From the NCBI GenBank assembly GCA_020310875.1, contig CM035413.1:181666085-181730084 (forward strand): a DNA stretch of 64,000 bases, written 5' to 3'. The position numbers and the translations under genes are program-made. A model generated the notes under the pieces. The model saw nothing but the letters and a program-made list of their open reading frames with translations. It searched no databases and was not told the origin of the DNA. The DNA comes from Ceratopteris richardii. Taxonomy: Eukaryota > Streptophyta > Polypodiopsida > Polypodiales > Pteridaceae. Shown here in pieces: positions 1 to 11,355 of this stretch (positions are counted from its first letter, which is position 1; every line of letters begins with the position of its first letter).

Positions 1-27
1 CCCCCCCCCCCCCCCCCCCCCCCCCCC

Positions 28-111
<84 letters not shown>

Positions 112-138
112 ACAAACCCCCCCCCCCCCCCCCCCCCT

Positions 139-228
<90 letters not shown>
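1..228. repeat. Poly-C homopolymer tract
   Basis: Almost pure C (G on the other strand), broken by a few A and T bases near 28, 72, 112-116 and 138-139. It meets the window edge, so its true length is unknown. It could be a real G-quadruplex or i-motif forming tract, or an assembly or polymerase artefact. It is not the plant telomere repeat. Confidence 0.9.
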
Positions 229-675
229 ATATAATAATCTCCCCCCCTTGCGCTCAGCCGTCACCTCACGCGGACGTACACCCAGGAAATTTTTTTTTTT
301 TTTTCTCTTTTTTAGTTTATTTTACTTTTCTTTAGTTTATTTTTTATTTTACTTCTCTTTTATTTTTTTTAATTATTCTTTTATTTTTTTATTATTATTT
401 TTTATTTTTCTTTTCCTTCTTTTTTTTTTCTTTTTTTTTGTAAATAGTTTTACTCTCGAATATTGTTCGGCTGTATTTCTCTTTGTACCCATCTGTTTTT
501 CACGTTTTTACAGTCGTTTTTAAGGTATTTGACCATGCCGGATCCATTTTTTGGGTTATCTACTCCCGGTTCATATGTTTTATTAGGTTTTTCCTAGTTA
601 CTTCGAGCTATCTTCTTAAGCCATTGCTATTTGTGGTTGCAGTCGCACTTTGTGCCAGCCTTTTGCTCTGAGCTT
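229..675 (+). other. Leader before the Gyp-A 3' ORF, with T-rich tract
   Basis: Positions 290-440 are nearly pure pyrimidine (T with a few C), followed by AAATAG near 441-446. A second acceptor-like TTGCAG lies near 635-640. The ATG of the ORF is at 676. Oversized pyrimidine tracts ending in AG resemble plant splice acceptors. Open frames in this stretch are low-complexity Phe/Leu runs, so I call no gene. Confidence 0.5.
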
Positions 676-2643
676 ATGGCGTCTTCCGCTCCCCAGCAGG
701 ATTCTTCCATGGCTACCGAGGTGTACTCGGAGCTTGCTCCTTCAGCCTTGGCTTTCGGTCCTTTCCAGCCCGAGGTAGGCTCCCTATTGCCTCTGGCTCC
801 ATCCCCGTCCACCACTCTGGCCTCCATCTCGACCGTCCCCGTCGCCCCCCTCCACCCTGCCACTCGGGTCACCCTTCCCTCCATAGTCCACCCCGTCTCT
901 CGCGCACCACGCCCTATTTTGCCTTCCATCCTTATCCATTCCCAGGGTAGTCAGCCTTTCGCGGGTTCCCTTCCGTGCCTATCCATCTTTGGTTCCTCGT
1001 TACATAGCCCCAGACCCCTTCCCCCAGGTTCTCATCTTCCCATTGCCGCGCCGCCTCCCACATCCGTGCCGACACTTTTCGATAGTTCTAGTGGCCGACC
1101 CACACGTAGTTCCGGTAGTCATTCCACCTCTCCGGTTCCCCGTCCACCCTCATCCTCCATCGTTGACTATCGAGACCCATCTTCGACCCTATCCATCCGC
1201 CTGCATTTAGCTTTGCCTCCCATCCCGCTCATCGATCTCCTTCCCGAGGGTTGCTTGCGTTAGGCCGGTCTGTGGCGACTGGCCTCACTCCTCTTATCCG
1301 AGGCAGAAGGGTCCGATATTCACACAGCCTTGCTTGACTTCCCTCATTTTCCATCCGGTTCGCTGACCCCTACGGTCATAGCTGCCGGCATAGGTTCTAG
1401 CATTCATTCGTTTCATGCTCCGCAGTCCATTTACTCAGGGTTATCTCGGGAAGAGACCATCGCTTTCTGCATTTCATTATATGGCATTGATGCCATGCCC
1501 ACCCACTACCAGCTCGCTATCCTTCATTCGTTCATCTTCTTCTTCTTATTCCGTAGTCCCTCCTCCGACCTTCCGTTGCACGATATTCATATAGCTGACC
1601 CCCTCTTCTGTTTTTTACATGGCCGCCCATTTCCATACGGCACTCTCATGTTCCAGTCGTTCCTCCTGCGATCTCGCCGCTTCCATACTGCCCTCCACCG
1701 GGGCACCCGTTCGTTCTCCGTTTATTTCGCCCCAGTGTTGGCTTGGCTATTTCATCTGCCTGGTACACAGCTCATAGCATCAAGCCACACTCTTGACCCC
1801 GCCCATCCTCCATCTATTGTCCATTCTTCCCATCCCCCTCCTCCGCCTCCACTTGTCGTTCCCACCGCCCCTGGCACTCTTCCGCAGACATCTGTTCCCA
1901 TCGCCGCCTCCACTCCCTCTCCCGCTCGCCGCGTCCGTACGCGTTTGATGGATTCCTTTCCTACCCCTACCCCCGCCTCGCCCATTCATTTCCACCCCTC
2001 GGCATCTTCCTCCCAGCCCCCTTCCTCTCCAGCTATATCCCTTGAGTCCGCTTCCACTTCCCATCATCCTACCTCACCCCCGGCTTCTCCCACTTACCCC
2101 CAGCCTACCCAGGCCCCACCCCCACCACCACCCGCCACGCAGCCTTCCGACCCGCAGCCTTCCATTCCGGCTAGCCTCGACGATGACCCACCATTTTTGG
2201 GCTTACTGCGTGATGCGAGCCTCGTCGCGAGTGATGGCGCCGACGCAGCCCGTCTCTCCCTTGATTCCGTCTCTGCGATAGCTGCACTTCACGAGCAGTA
2301 TGCTATGACGATCGATCGCATTCGTGCTGCGGCCGCCGCTCAGTGGTAGACCTCGCGGGATGCGTTGCGAGCTATGCAGCAGGACCGGGATCGGTATCGC
2401 GATGAGGCTGATGTTGCGACTCGCGCTCTCATGGAGATCCGCCAGCGTGCGTCATTAGGCATTTGTGATAGTCCTGCGTGTCGGCTGGTCCGCCGAGAGC
2501 ACGATCACCTCCGCAGGTACAGGAGCAGGATTGCTGCCTACACTGAGGAGGCAGCCATCATTCCCCCCGGCTCACCCGACTTACCTCTACCTCGGGACGA
2601 TGTTCCTCCCGGAGAGAGGCCTCCTTCCCCGCCGTTGCCATAG
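676..2643 (+). pseudogene. Gyp-A1 3' ORF (env-position), two in-frame TAG stops
   Basis: One frame runs from the ATG at 676 to the stop at 2641, broken only by TAG at 1261-1263 and 2347-2349. Both stops align with Gln in sister copies: Q-A-G-L-W in the copy near 5440, and Q-W-Q-S in the minus copy near 10890. The protein has a Pro/Ser-rich N terminus, a globular block around 1460-1770 (including IADPLFCFL), a long Pro/Ser/Thr-rich linker (1790-2160), a conserved segment with LLRDAS and LDSVSA, and a charged coiled coil with a CDSPACRL motif. I recognise no enzymatic motif and its function is unknown. Its place directly before a 3' LTR is where env-like ORFs occur in plant gypsy elements. A host gene is unlikely because three copies adjoin LTR remnants. 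Confidence 0.7.
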
Positions 2644-3304
2644 TCATGCGTTCCGTATCTATCCACTAGGTTCTATGCATTCCCTCATACTTACGTTCCA
2701 GTTTCATTGGTTTTTCCATCTACCCATTTTGTTGTGAGGCTCGGTGTAGGCTGCATCTACTGATCCCTTTTGGTTCCCTTCGCATTCCTTAGCTCATCAC
2801 TTCCTTCTGATCGACAGCCCCTTGCCAGTCCTTGGCACTTCATGTACTCACTGGAGATTTGTTTCCTTGTTCATTTCGTGTTCATTTCTGCTTTTATATG
2901 AGTTATGGTTCAGTGTTCATTATGTGTTCATTTTGTACTATCTGGTTGATTATTGCTTGTTTTATTACGTTGACTGTGTACTACAGGATGGTTTCTATCT
3001 GGTTGGGTTGGGTTTCTTTCATTGCCACACTAAATCAATTCATCTTTTCACCCTCTGCCTCACCCCACCCACACACCCCATCCTTTCCCCCCCTCCCCTC
3101 TTCCAAACACCCCCCCCCCATCCACCCCTGTCCCCACCCCAATTTGCTGAGTACTCTCTTGTGCTTTCTGCGATGCTCTTGATGGTCTTGGTTGCTGCTC
3201 AGCTGTCCCCTTTCAGTTTTCATCCTCTCTTGTCATGCTGTCCTATCTGCTATGGGTTTGGCTGTAGCTCTCCGGGACGGCGAGCACATTAGGTGGTGGG
3301 CAAC
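2644..3304 (+). other. Gyp-A1 3' untranslated region and polypurine tract
   Basis: No coding signal. It holds a CA/C-rich stretch (about 3045-3145) and ends in a purine-rich run next to the LTR. The segment from about 3260 to 3304 (TCTCCGGGACGG to GGTGGGCAAC) matches the reverse complement of 10395-10440. Confidence 0.6.
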
Positions 3305-4309
3305 TGTTGAGCCCATAAAAGTCATGTTGGTCAAAGTCAACTGGTCAAAGTCAACAAGGTCAAGGTCAAAGTCAACAAGTGCAAAGTCAAAGTGCGTAAG
3401 TGTAGGTGTCAAAGTGCACAGGTAGTGCACAATGAATTGTCCACAAGGGGTAAATTGAAGAAAATGGGTTGCAGGTTGCAAGGTATTTTCTCTAATTTCC
3501 CTAAGGTTCAAAGTGTGTTTTAAAATGTTTTGGAAGGTTCAGGTGAACCCCCTCTTATGTGCAAAAGTGAAGACTTAAAAGGAAACATGAAGGTATGTGA
3601 AGCGGCAAACAAAGTGTACGCAAACAGGTGAAAGAATGCCCCCCATTAAAATTTTTGGTTTTAGTCTAAAGTCACTACAGGACAAAACAGTGAGTCGTTG
3701 GCTGCCACTTGTGAGGACAATCTTGGGACATCAAAGTGAGGACCAAGATACCATTGCAGTTAGGAGCGTACGTGATGGACACACTCACACGAAGGCAAGG
3801 GCCATTATTGGGCCAATTTTTAGAGCAAGCAAGAGAGCATAGTCTAAGGAAGCAAGAGAGAGAAGTGCAAGGGTCACCAGTGCGACGACGCAGAGAAGTG
3901 GAAGTGAAGAAGTGCATAGGGAGTGCCTAAGGGATTGTGCAGAGAGTGCTAAGCTAGTTCCCCAAGTATCTCAAGGTCCCATTGCAGTGGGTGCGTGCCG
4001 ACAGAAGGTATTCACTCCTCCCCCTTTGTGGAAGCTTGGTGCAAGGTGTGCACAAGGATAAGCTTGAAGCAGGTGGAGGTCTGGTGCAGAGGAGCCGGTA
4101 GCAAGAAGACTTTGGGATATTTGGTATTTTGTGATTGGGCACTCTGTGGGATTGTGCACAGAGGTATTGGCTTGTCTTGTACTTCAAACCTTGTAATTGT
4201 CTTACTATAATCAATCGACAGAAGCTTCCAGGTGTATTTTCTCTTCTTATTTCTTCCCCTTTTCTCCTACAAACCCTCAAACTCCTTCTTGTCTAAGAAT
4301 CCACCAACA
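3305..4309 (+). repeat. Gyp-A1 3' LTR (1,005 bp)
   Basis: Begins TGTTGAGCCC and ends CCACCAACA. The reverse complement of 9430-10394 matches it end to end, with moderate divergence and a few indels. It contains clustered GTCAAAGTCAAC repeats near 3324-3415. The 5-bp duplication partner lies outside the window. Confidence 0.85.
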
Positions 4310-4600
4310 CATTCACTAAAACAGGGTGACAGAGATGGAAAGTGATGCCCAAATGTGTGTGGGGGAAAGTGTGTATGTGTGAGAGAATGAAAGAGAAGGA
4401 AGCTAAGGGAGTGTTCTTATGCATCAAATAAAATGAACTAAAAACTACCCTACAAAAACAAAGGAATGGGAAGCTAATGGCCCAATGGAAGGGTGAAAGT
4501 ATCATGCCAACACACCTAACCTAAGTGAATAAGCACAAAAATTGTAAATCAATATCTTACCACATGCTCTTGAGCACTCCAAGTGATGAAAGGCCGTTCT

Positions 4601-4617
4601 CCCTGGCAATCGCGCCA
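4601..4617 (-). promoter_or_regulatory. Gyp-B primer-binding site (tRNA-Asp-like)
   Basis: The plus-strand CCCTGGCAATCGCGCCA matches the 3' end of plant tRNA-Asp (CCCCGGCAACGGCGCCA) except for a few positions. It lies 4 bp from the LTR, as expected for priming of minus-strand DNA. Confidence 0.6.
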
Positions 4618-4621
4618 AATT

Positions 4622-5321
4622 TGTTGTTGTAGTATGCCCTTGGGAGCCAAGACCCACACCACCTTGCATGGAAACAAGAAGGAAGGCCCAAGAAAGACTC
4701 TCCTTTCATCCACCCCATCCTCCATCATGTTCAAGCCATTGGCCATCAGTCGGGAGCTATGCCACATGCTTGAAAATATGGAGCAATGGGAGTCAAGGAT
4801 CCTAGTCACATATGTAAAATACAAGATAATTGCAACACTCTAATTACACACATAGGATATGCTAGCATGCACACACACCTCACTCTCACACACTCCAAGA
4901 CTAAATAGACATATGTACGAAAGCCTTAAGAGAAAGGAGAGTTCTTCCATTGAAAGGATTTTACATGAAAGCACGACCAAAAGCTCCCCCATTACAAGAA
5001 ATAAGCCTCTATATATAGGCTAGACACATTCCCCCATGTGCTCTTTCTGACTAGTCAAAAAGAAGCACACGCCTAACTAACATATCTCAAAAAGACCTTG
5101 GGAAATATTCTTTCTAACAACCATATCTCCAAGAATACGTGCGTGGAGATTTTTCTACATACCTACCACATATGTGAGTATTTACAATGTTTCAAAAGCC
5201 TTACTTTTGGAGAAATATCAAAAGGTGTCTAAGAGGGAGTTCTCATGTGAAACTCTAGGTATATACAAAAAAAAGGGTTCCTATGTACAAATGAAGATGT
5301 GTGCATACCCTATACTCAACA
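4622..5321 (-). repeat. Gyp-B 5' LTR (about 700 bp)
   Basis: Bounded by TGTTGTTG at 4622 and CTCAACA at 5321. It contains a minus-strand TATA box (TATATATAG, 5009-5017). The 4622 edge is fixed by the adjacent primer site and the 5321 edge by the sudden start of Gyp-A homology. No second LTR is visible, so the boundaries are approximate. Confidence 0.6.
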
Positions 5322-6085
5322 ACAGCAGATTACGTCCGCATTTTTCATCCTCCCGATCTGGATCTCCAAATTCACATTCATCTATCCCTTCCATCTGTCG
5401 AACTCCATCGTCTTTTTTCTAAAGAAAATCTTCAACAAGCGGGGCTCTGGGGCTTAGCCAATATTCTTTTGAATGATCTGTGAACTCCTCAAGATGTTTA
5501 TGAAGCTCTTCGTCTATTTCCTAATTTCCGAACAAGCACTCTATCCATTTCCGCCCTTGCAGAGGTCTCGGATCCCTTCTCCTAAACTTCCGTGCTCCAC
5601 AATTCCTCTATTCCGGCTTGTCGCCCTCGGCCACCATTGATTTTTTCCGCGATCGTTTTGACCAAAGTGCAAGATTCTCCATATGCATGATGTCCATTCT
5701 TAATTCGTTCATTTTTTCTTTTTGCTTCACAGCCCAACCTCTTCCATCCCATGGTCCGATATTCGCATTGCTGACCCACTTTTCTGCTTCCTCAACAGAC
5801 TTCCATACCCTTACGCCGCACTACTCTATGGATCCTTGCAATTGCGGTCCCGTCGACTTCGTGAGGCCCTCACTCGACGCTCTAAATCCTTCTCAATCTA
5901 CTCTACACCATTTCTTGTTTGGATATATCATTTACCATCACCTTCCACAGTCCACATACACCAGTCCCATCCTTCTGCAGCTTCTCAACCTCTTCTTCAA
6001 TCCCCTCAAATTCCACAACGTCCTAATAGAGCTGGGAGCATGGAGTTCTGTCCACCATCCACCAACATCCCTCACTCCCCTCACT
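5322..6085 (+). pseudogene. Decayed Gyp-A 3' ORF fragment
   Basis: Translated in shifting frames, this matches the central part of the 676-2643 ORF: QAGLWGLANILL against AGLWRLASLLL, and SDIRIADPLFCFL against HDIHIADPLFCFL, with the following RSRR segment. Several stops and frameshifts are present and both ends are cut, by Gyp-B on the left and by a junction with Cop-C3 gag on the right. It is the oldest-looking Gyp-A copy here. It is useful because Gln codons survive where the first copy has TAG. Confidence 0.65.
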
Positions 6086-6143
6086 CAGCTTTGAGACTGC
6101 AATTAGAGAGATGTCCATGATGCCCTAGATGAAGCGACGACCT

Positions 6144-6155
6144 TCTCTAATACCA
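6144..6155 (-). promoter_or_regulatory. Cop-C3 primer-binding site (initiator tRNA-Met)
   Basis: On the minus strand it reads TGGTATTAGAGA, differing from the standard copia site TGGTATCAGAGC mainly by one C-to-T change in the core. It lies 2 bp inside the LTR beginning at 6158, which proves that this LTR is the 5' one. Confidence 0.8.
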
Positions 6156-6157
6156 AT

Positions 6158-6383
6158 TGTTGGAGTTAGATGTCTATGGAAGCACGCAAACAACACAAGG
6201 AGAAGAAGCATGGAGCATAACACAAAATACTGAATGTATTAGCACTAGAAATGTACAAAGATAAGTAACTCATTAGGGATATAATCCTATATACAAGCCA
6301 AGGGAAAAAAACCTCCTAAAAAGGGAAAAACGTGCCGTGGTGGTCCTAGTGTGTTCACACACATCACTACCTAAATATATCAA
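6158..6383 (-). repeat. Cop-C3 5' LTR
   Basis: Starts TGTTGGAGTTAGATG and ends near ATATCAA. It is about 85% identical by eye to the Cop-C2 LTR. The last bases differ from the family end (ATCAACA), so the right edge is approximate. Confidence 0.75.
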
Positions 6384-6539
6384 AAGGTACAAGCAAAGAA
6401 TACATGAAGTAATGAGAAATCGAAGAAGAAAACAAAATCATTATTAGAGAGGCATAAAAAAAGCAATCACAGGGATAAATCGAAGAAATAAAAGCAATTC
6501 TTCAAGACAAATTGAAACATTTCTCAATAGGTTGTAAAA

Positions 6540-7342
6540 TGGCTCTCTTGCCAAGTTTGAGAATGGAAGATGACAAAAGAAGACAATGTAAGGAATACCT
6601 TCATACTTCCGAGCAAGCTTTGAAGATCTAGGGATAGAACAAGTCCCTTTGAGAAGATAATGTCTATCTCTAAGATGATATCATCATCATGACTCATGAA
6701 GTGATTGGACATATGGAGAAAATTGGAATCTTGGAAGAAGAAAAGAAGACAATGGGAAAAGAATTTGAAAATATGAAGAAAAATGAAGACATAGAAATAT
6801 AGGATGTTCAAGCATAAATTGTAATTAAAGATAGAGAGTTGAAGATTAAAAAAGAAGTACTACAAGAGAAGGAAGTAGAATTGAAGAATCAAGAAGAAGA
6901 ATTCTAGAAAAGATAATAGGATTTTAAGGAGAAAGACAGAGATATAGAGCATCACAAAAGAAAGTATAATATTCTGTATTCATCATTCAAAAAAATTGAA
7001 GAACACAATGAAGAATTACTATCCATGTTAGATCCAAACAGTAATACAATTGTAGAGAGCATGGACGATTCAAAACGAGTAAAGAAGATGGGAAAAAAAT
7101 TGCAAGAATTGAAAAAAAAGAGTAGAAAAATCAAAGAACAAATACAGACACACAATAAAGTAGATGCACAATTACAAGAGATCATAGCATGGATGAGAAA
7201 GTTTTCTAAAGAGCATCAAAAATTCAAATTGCAGGTTAGTAAAGAAATTGAAAATTATGCTCAAAACTTGAGAAATGAATTTCAAGTGATGGATGAGTGG
7301 GAAAGGAAAATAAAAGATATGATGGAATTCATTAAAGAATAG
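6540..7342 (+). pseudogene. Degenerate Lys/Glu-rich coiled-coil ORF, family unknown
   Basis: The longest intact piece is 7025-7342 (105 codons, very rich in K, E and Q with heptad-like spacing). Upstream, related frames from 6540 read as more Glu/Lys-rich helix, interrupted by stops. I recognise no domain. It could be the coiled-coil tail of an old element's gag or 3' ORF, or simply A-rich DNA that happens to stay open. The base composition (A-rich on this strand) differs from the neighbouring Gyp-A sequence. Confidence 0.3.
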
Positions 7343-9429
7343 AATAAAGAAGAACATCCAATATTTCAAGAACAAAGAATCAATCCAATCAGAGAAATAA
7401 AAATTGGAAACAAAAGACGAAGTTAATATGTATTTTCAATCTCATGATAAAGATTGGGAAGCAGAATTGATATCTTCTAAATTACTCATAGATAGAAATC
7501 ATTGAATCAGATACCGAAAAGAGTTATATGACATATATGAAGTAAAGTTAATTAGATTTTTGCTACATATAACCAAAAAGCCCATAAGGACATTCTCCAA
7601 TTTTGACATTCTGGGTATTCCCTTACCCTACTTATGAAATCTATAAAAGAATACCATATATGTATACTTGATAAGGAACCAAACTCATTTTTGGAGTACT
7701 TAGATAGTCACTTTATTTTGACCAAAGAATTACTTCATAAATTAAACCCTCGATGGAGGAGGAAATTTTTAGCATGAAGAATGTAGGCATGTATGGACAG
7801 AGGCACCCGCTAGCTTAAAACTAGATCCTTCATACTATCCATGTGCTAGAAGAAAAGATTGAACAACCTTTTGGAAAAGAAGGAGGAGTGGATAGATCCA
7901 TAAGACCTGGCTAAATCTTGCCAAGTTAGCATGTCCACATATATTAAAGATATGCAGGATGTACACGATTACACCATCATTGCACAAATAAAAGTACTTA
8001 AGATGATAAAAGCATAGATACAATTCTTTTTTATATGAGTGAGGCACCAAACAAATAGTGTTTGATCTCATATTTTGTTCGAGTAATATTTATGCAAAGC
8101 ATCTACTTAAAAACCTTTGAAGATGCTTTTACAAGTAGAGTTTTTGAATGAAAAACAAAGACTTTTGGTAGAGTATCTGTGGGACATGAGGTGATAATCA
8201 TAGCCTATAAGATCATATTTTTGGAATATCATAGTAGGAATATAGTGGATGCTCCAAAAGCCTCTATAAACTAGAGAAAAGCAATGATGGAGTCAATAAA
8301 TGACATGAACTTTGAAGAATGATAAAGTTATATCAAACTTGAGCAAATGTATAGTAGCAAATAAAGAAGGAAAACAAATAGCCAAAGAATGTACATATAT
8401 TTTGATGAGGATATCAAAAGGTTCAGGAGGGTAAGGATGTTGAAGGAAAAAAATGAATGCTTTCTCTCCTAAATAGCCAAAAAAGTAGAGTTAGGAAGCT
8501 CAAATTTTGTAAAGCTTAGGAAGAGTCTTGCTTGAGTTATTATATCTAGAAAATTAGAATGTCATTGGACAACTATAGCTAGAGATTCAGAAGCTTAGAA
8601 GTGAGAATGTTGTTCATTTCGAAACTAGTATATAAAACAATGTAAAAGAAGAAGTGAGGACACAACGTCATTTGTAACTTTCCTTTCTTGAGAATACAGG
8701 GATCCTTCTTTGGATGTCATCTCTCTCTTCACTATGATGTCTTTGTGTGATGTCTTATGTGACCTCTTCTGTGTTGTTTGGTTGATAAATCAATTGTAGA
8801 TTGATTTGTGAATTTTTTGTGAGATCCTTATTGAGTTTAATGATGTGTATGGATATCTTTTCTTGGTTTGAAGAAAGGCATTTGTTTTGAAGTTTCCGCA
8901 TCATTGGTCTATACTCAAGATAACTAGTTTTTAATATCATATTTGGATTTTTCATGAAAAGGTCATAGATTAGGCACTTGAATCACTCAATTTGGTGCTA
9001 TATTCATGGAATTATGATTGTTTGAAGTTTTGATCACTAGCTTGTCAAATAGTCGTGTTTCCAAAAAATCATCTTTTTATCAACTTTACCTTTTATCAAA
9101 GCTTGGTGGATCCCATATCAAGCTTTATTTATATCTTCTATGAATGATTTATTTGTGGTTTATTACATAAGCCTTTAAGGAGAAATCAAGTTAACTTGTT
9201 CTTGGATTTGACAATTTGAAGAGCTCTCCTTCTCCTATAGAAGTTCAATCAAGCCAATGTTGCTACAATTGGACAAATGTTCTTAAAGGCATGGAGGCAA
9301 ACAGCTTATTTGTCCAATTCATCCATACATTTATAGCCAATCATCCATAAATAGATTTATCCGTCCATCCCTACATGCATTCAACCATTCACTCATCTAC
9401 CCATGGGGAAATCCATCCACCTATCCACT
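7343..9429. other. Unassigned AT-rich sequence
   Basis: I found no LTR, motif or long ORF. Short plus-strand stretches near 7640-8040 look like decayed coding sequence (for example LEYLDSHFIL and KLNPRWRRKFL) with many stops. Positions 9320-9425 hold a degenerate CCAT/TCCA repeat next to the Gyp-A2 LTR. It is probably an old unidentified element used as a landing site. Confidence 0.4.
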
Positions 9430-10394
9430 TGTTGGGGGATTCTTGGACAAGAAGGAGTTTGAGGGTTTGTAGGAGAAAAGGAAAAGACAAGAAGAGAAAA
9501 TACACACTAGAAGCCTATGCCGTTTGATTACAATAAGATAAATACAATGTTGAAGCACAATACAGGCCAATACTTCTATGCAAAATCCCAGAGAGGGCTC
9601 AACTACAAAATATCAAATACCCAAAGTCTTCTTGTTGCCGGCGTCTTCTGCACCAGACCTCCACCTGTTTCAAGCTTACCCTTGTGCACACCTTGCACCA
9701 AGCTTCCGCTAAGGGGGAGGAATGAATTCCTTCTGTTGGCACGACCGCAATGAGACCTAGAGATCCTTGGGGGACTGGCCTAGCACTCTCTGCACACTTC
9801 CTTAGTCACTCTCCATGCACTCTTGCAATTCCCCTTCTTTGCGTACTCTGGTGACTCTTGCCTTTCTCTCCCTTGCTTCACCTAGACTATACTCCTCTTC
9901 CTTACACTTAGGATTGTCCAAGAATGGTCCTTGTCTTCCTTTGAGTATGTCAATTCCCGGACGCTCCTAACTGCAAGAGTATCTTGGTGCGCCCTTTGAT
10001 GTCCCAAGATTGTCTTCACAAGTGGCAAGCCAACGACTCCTTGTTTTGTCCTGTAGTGACTTTAGACTAAAACCCAAAAATTTTAATTGGGGGGCCATAT
10101 TTCACTTGTGCGTACGCCGCTTCACATACCATCCCATTTCCCTTTTAAGTCTTTACTTTTGCACATAAGGGAGGGTTCACCTGAACCTTCCAAAACACTT
10201 CAGAAACACTTTGAGCCTTAGGGAAATTAGAGAAATACCTGTATAACCTGCAACCACTTTCTCCAATTCACCCTTTTTAGACAATACTTGTGCACTACCT
10301 GTGCACTTGGACACTGTACTTTGAACACTTTGACTTTACCCCTATTGGCTTTGACTTTTTGACTTTGACTGACCTGACTTTTATGGGCTCAACG
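9430..10394 (-). repeat. Gyp-A2 3' LTR (965 bp)
   Basis: Reverse-complement match to 3305-4309, with the family's outer TGTTGG end at 9430 and the inner end GGGCTCAAC at 10393. The last base is G rather than A, a likely point change. It is slightly shorter than the other copy through small deletions. Confidence 0.85.
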
Positions 10395-10626
10395 GTTGCC
10401 CACCACCTAATGTGCTCTCCATCTCGGAGAGACAAACGAAAATGTTGAGAAACAAAAGGAGACTGGAGCAACAAAAAATTGAAGCAAGAAGCAATAAAAA
10501 AGAACAGAAAAGGGCTGTATTGATTCGATGAGATAATTGATAAAAGAGACATAAGTAGATGCATAAGAATGCTTTATTTGACAAATATTGTTGAAAAGAA
10601 GATTTTTTTAATAGTATCCTAATGAA
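10395..10626 (-). other. Gyp-A2 3' untranslated stretch
   Basis: It lies between the ORF stop and the LTR. The LTR-proximal 45 bases match the Gyp-A1 purine-rich tract. Nothing else is recognised. Confidence 0.5.
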
Positions 10627-11355
10627 TTATGGATAAGAGGGATTGGGTCCAGCATCCGGTTGTTGCGGAGAGGAAGGCATGGGGGCTGAAGCTTGTTCAA
10701 TCATAAGTTGGAGTGAACTAAGGCATTGCCGGAGTTGGTCCCTTTCGTGTTTAATACGACGGCAAGCTGCATTGTCGCATAATCCTAAGGAATAGCGACT
10801 TCTAAGATCAGCTAAGGCTTTGGTGGCGGAATCAGCTATATCTCTATATTTATCTCTCTCGTCTTTAAGTAAGCATGCCGATTCTTGGAGAGATTGCCAT
10901 TGAGATGGTGCCATTCGATTGATGTGATCAATTGTAGAAATATATTGCTCATGAATAGAAGCGGCTGCAGAGACGGAATCCAAGGACACCCTTGATGCGT
11001 TAGCACTGCCAGCAGCAATTGCACTTGCATCGCGGAGTAAATTTAAAAATGAGGGGGCAGGGGGGAGGTCAATTACAGGCGGAATGGGAATGTCAGCCGA
11101 TATAGTAGACGGAGTAGGTTGGGTGTGTGTGGCATGAGTGGGATGGGGAGAAGAAATGGGAGTGGGAGGACAAGGGGGGGTACTGGTTGGGTTGGTGGGA
11201 TTGAGTTGGGTTTGAATGAGCGGCGTGAAAGAGATGGCGGAAGGAGGAGGGATGTTCACATTAGGAGAATGGGGGAGATGCGGAGAGAATGAATGTGAAG
11301 GAATTGAAGGAATATCATTGGGGCCGGATATAGGTGTTGAAGCTTTGGTGAGCAT
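10627..11355 (-). pseudogene. Gyp-A2 3' ORF fragment (242 codons)
   Basis: This open frame matches the C-terminal third of the 676-2643 ORF: a Pro/Ser/Thr-rich linker, then FLNLLRDASAIAAG, LDSVSA, an alpha-helical coiled coil and a CDNAACRRIK motif before a Pro-rich tail. It has no internal stop. It reads Q-W-Q-S exactly where the first copy has a TAG stop. Upstream the frame meets a TGA just before the first Met, so the visible Met is probably not the native start. Function unknown; the conserved CxxxxCR patch with the coiled coil suggests a structural or self-associating protein. Confidence 0.65.

Larger units (their letters stand above)
229..4309 (+). mobile_element. Gyp-A1, 3' part of a Ty3/gypsy-like element
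   Basis: Only the 3' end is visible: a long ORF (676-2643), an untranslated stretch, a purine-rich AGGTGGTGGGCAAC serving as polypurine tract just before 3305, and a 1,005-bp LTR. A second copy on the minus strand (9430-11455) has the same order of ORF remnant, purine tract and LTR, which fixes the structure. No gag or pol is in the window; these would lie upstream of position 1. Assignment to gypsy rests on the 3' ORF layout, shared with Gyp-E and Gyp-H here, and is inference. The element was inserted into the leader of Gyp-B. Confidence 0.65.
4310..5321 (-). mobile_element. Gyp-B, 5' end of a minus-strand LTR element
   Basis: Reading the minus strand, a TG...CA LTR (5321 to 4622) is followed by a primer-binding site and about 290 bp of leader. 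The leader ends where Gyp-A1 is inserted at 4309/4310. No coding part is retained. The LTR's outer edge abuts a Gyp-A ORF relic, so Gyp-B inserted into an older Gyp-A copy and was then hit by a younger one. The gypsy assignment comes only from the tRNA-Asp-like primer site. Confidence 0.6.
6086..6383 (-). mobile_element. Cop-C3, 5' stub of a Ty1/copia element
   Basis: On the minus strand: a 5' LTR (6383-6158), a primer site, a short leader and the first codons of gag (ATG near 6119, M-D-I-S-L-I-A-V-S-K-L). It ends at a deletion or recombination junction near 6085 with the Gyp-A relic. The LTR closely matches those at 24654-24885 and 12972-13216. Everything downstream of the gag start is gone. 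Confidence 0.75.

Noticed and set aside
1..228. Telomere or chromosome end
   Set aside because: The plant telomere unit is TTTAGGG/CCCTAAA; this tract is plain C with no T/A periodicity.
676..2643. Reassigned TAG codon (Gln) genetic code
   Set aside because: Sister copies use ordinary Gln codons there, frameshifts accompany the stops elsewhere, and methyl-cytosine deamination explains TAG more simply. Kept only as an alternative in the findings.
3035..3223. Small minus-strand ORFs in the Gyp-A1 3' region
   Set aside because: They arise from C-rich low-complexity sequence and have no counterpart in the second Gyp-A copy.
6384..9429. Integrated pararetrovirus
   Set aside because: No reverse transcriptase, protease, movement-protein or CCHC motif could be read; coiled-coil composition alone is not evidence.
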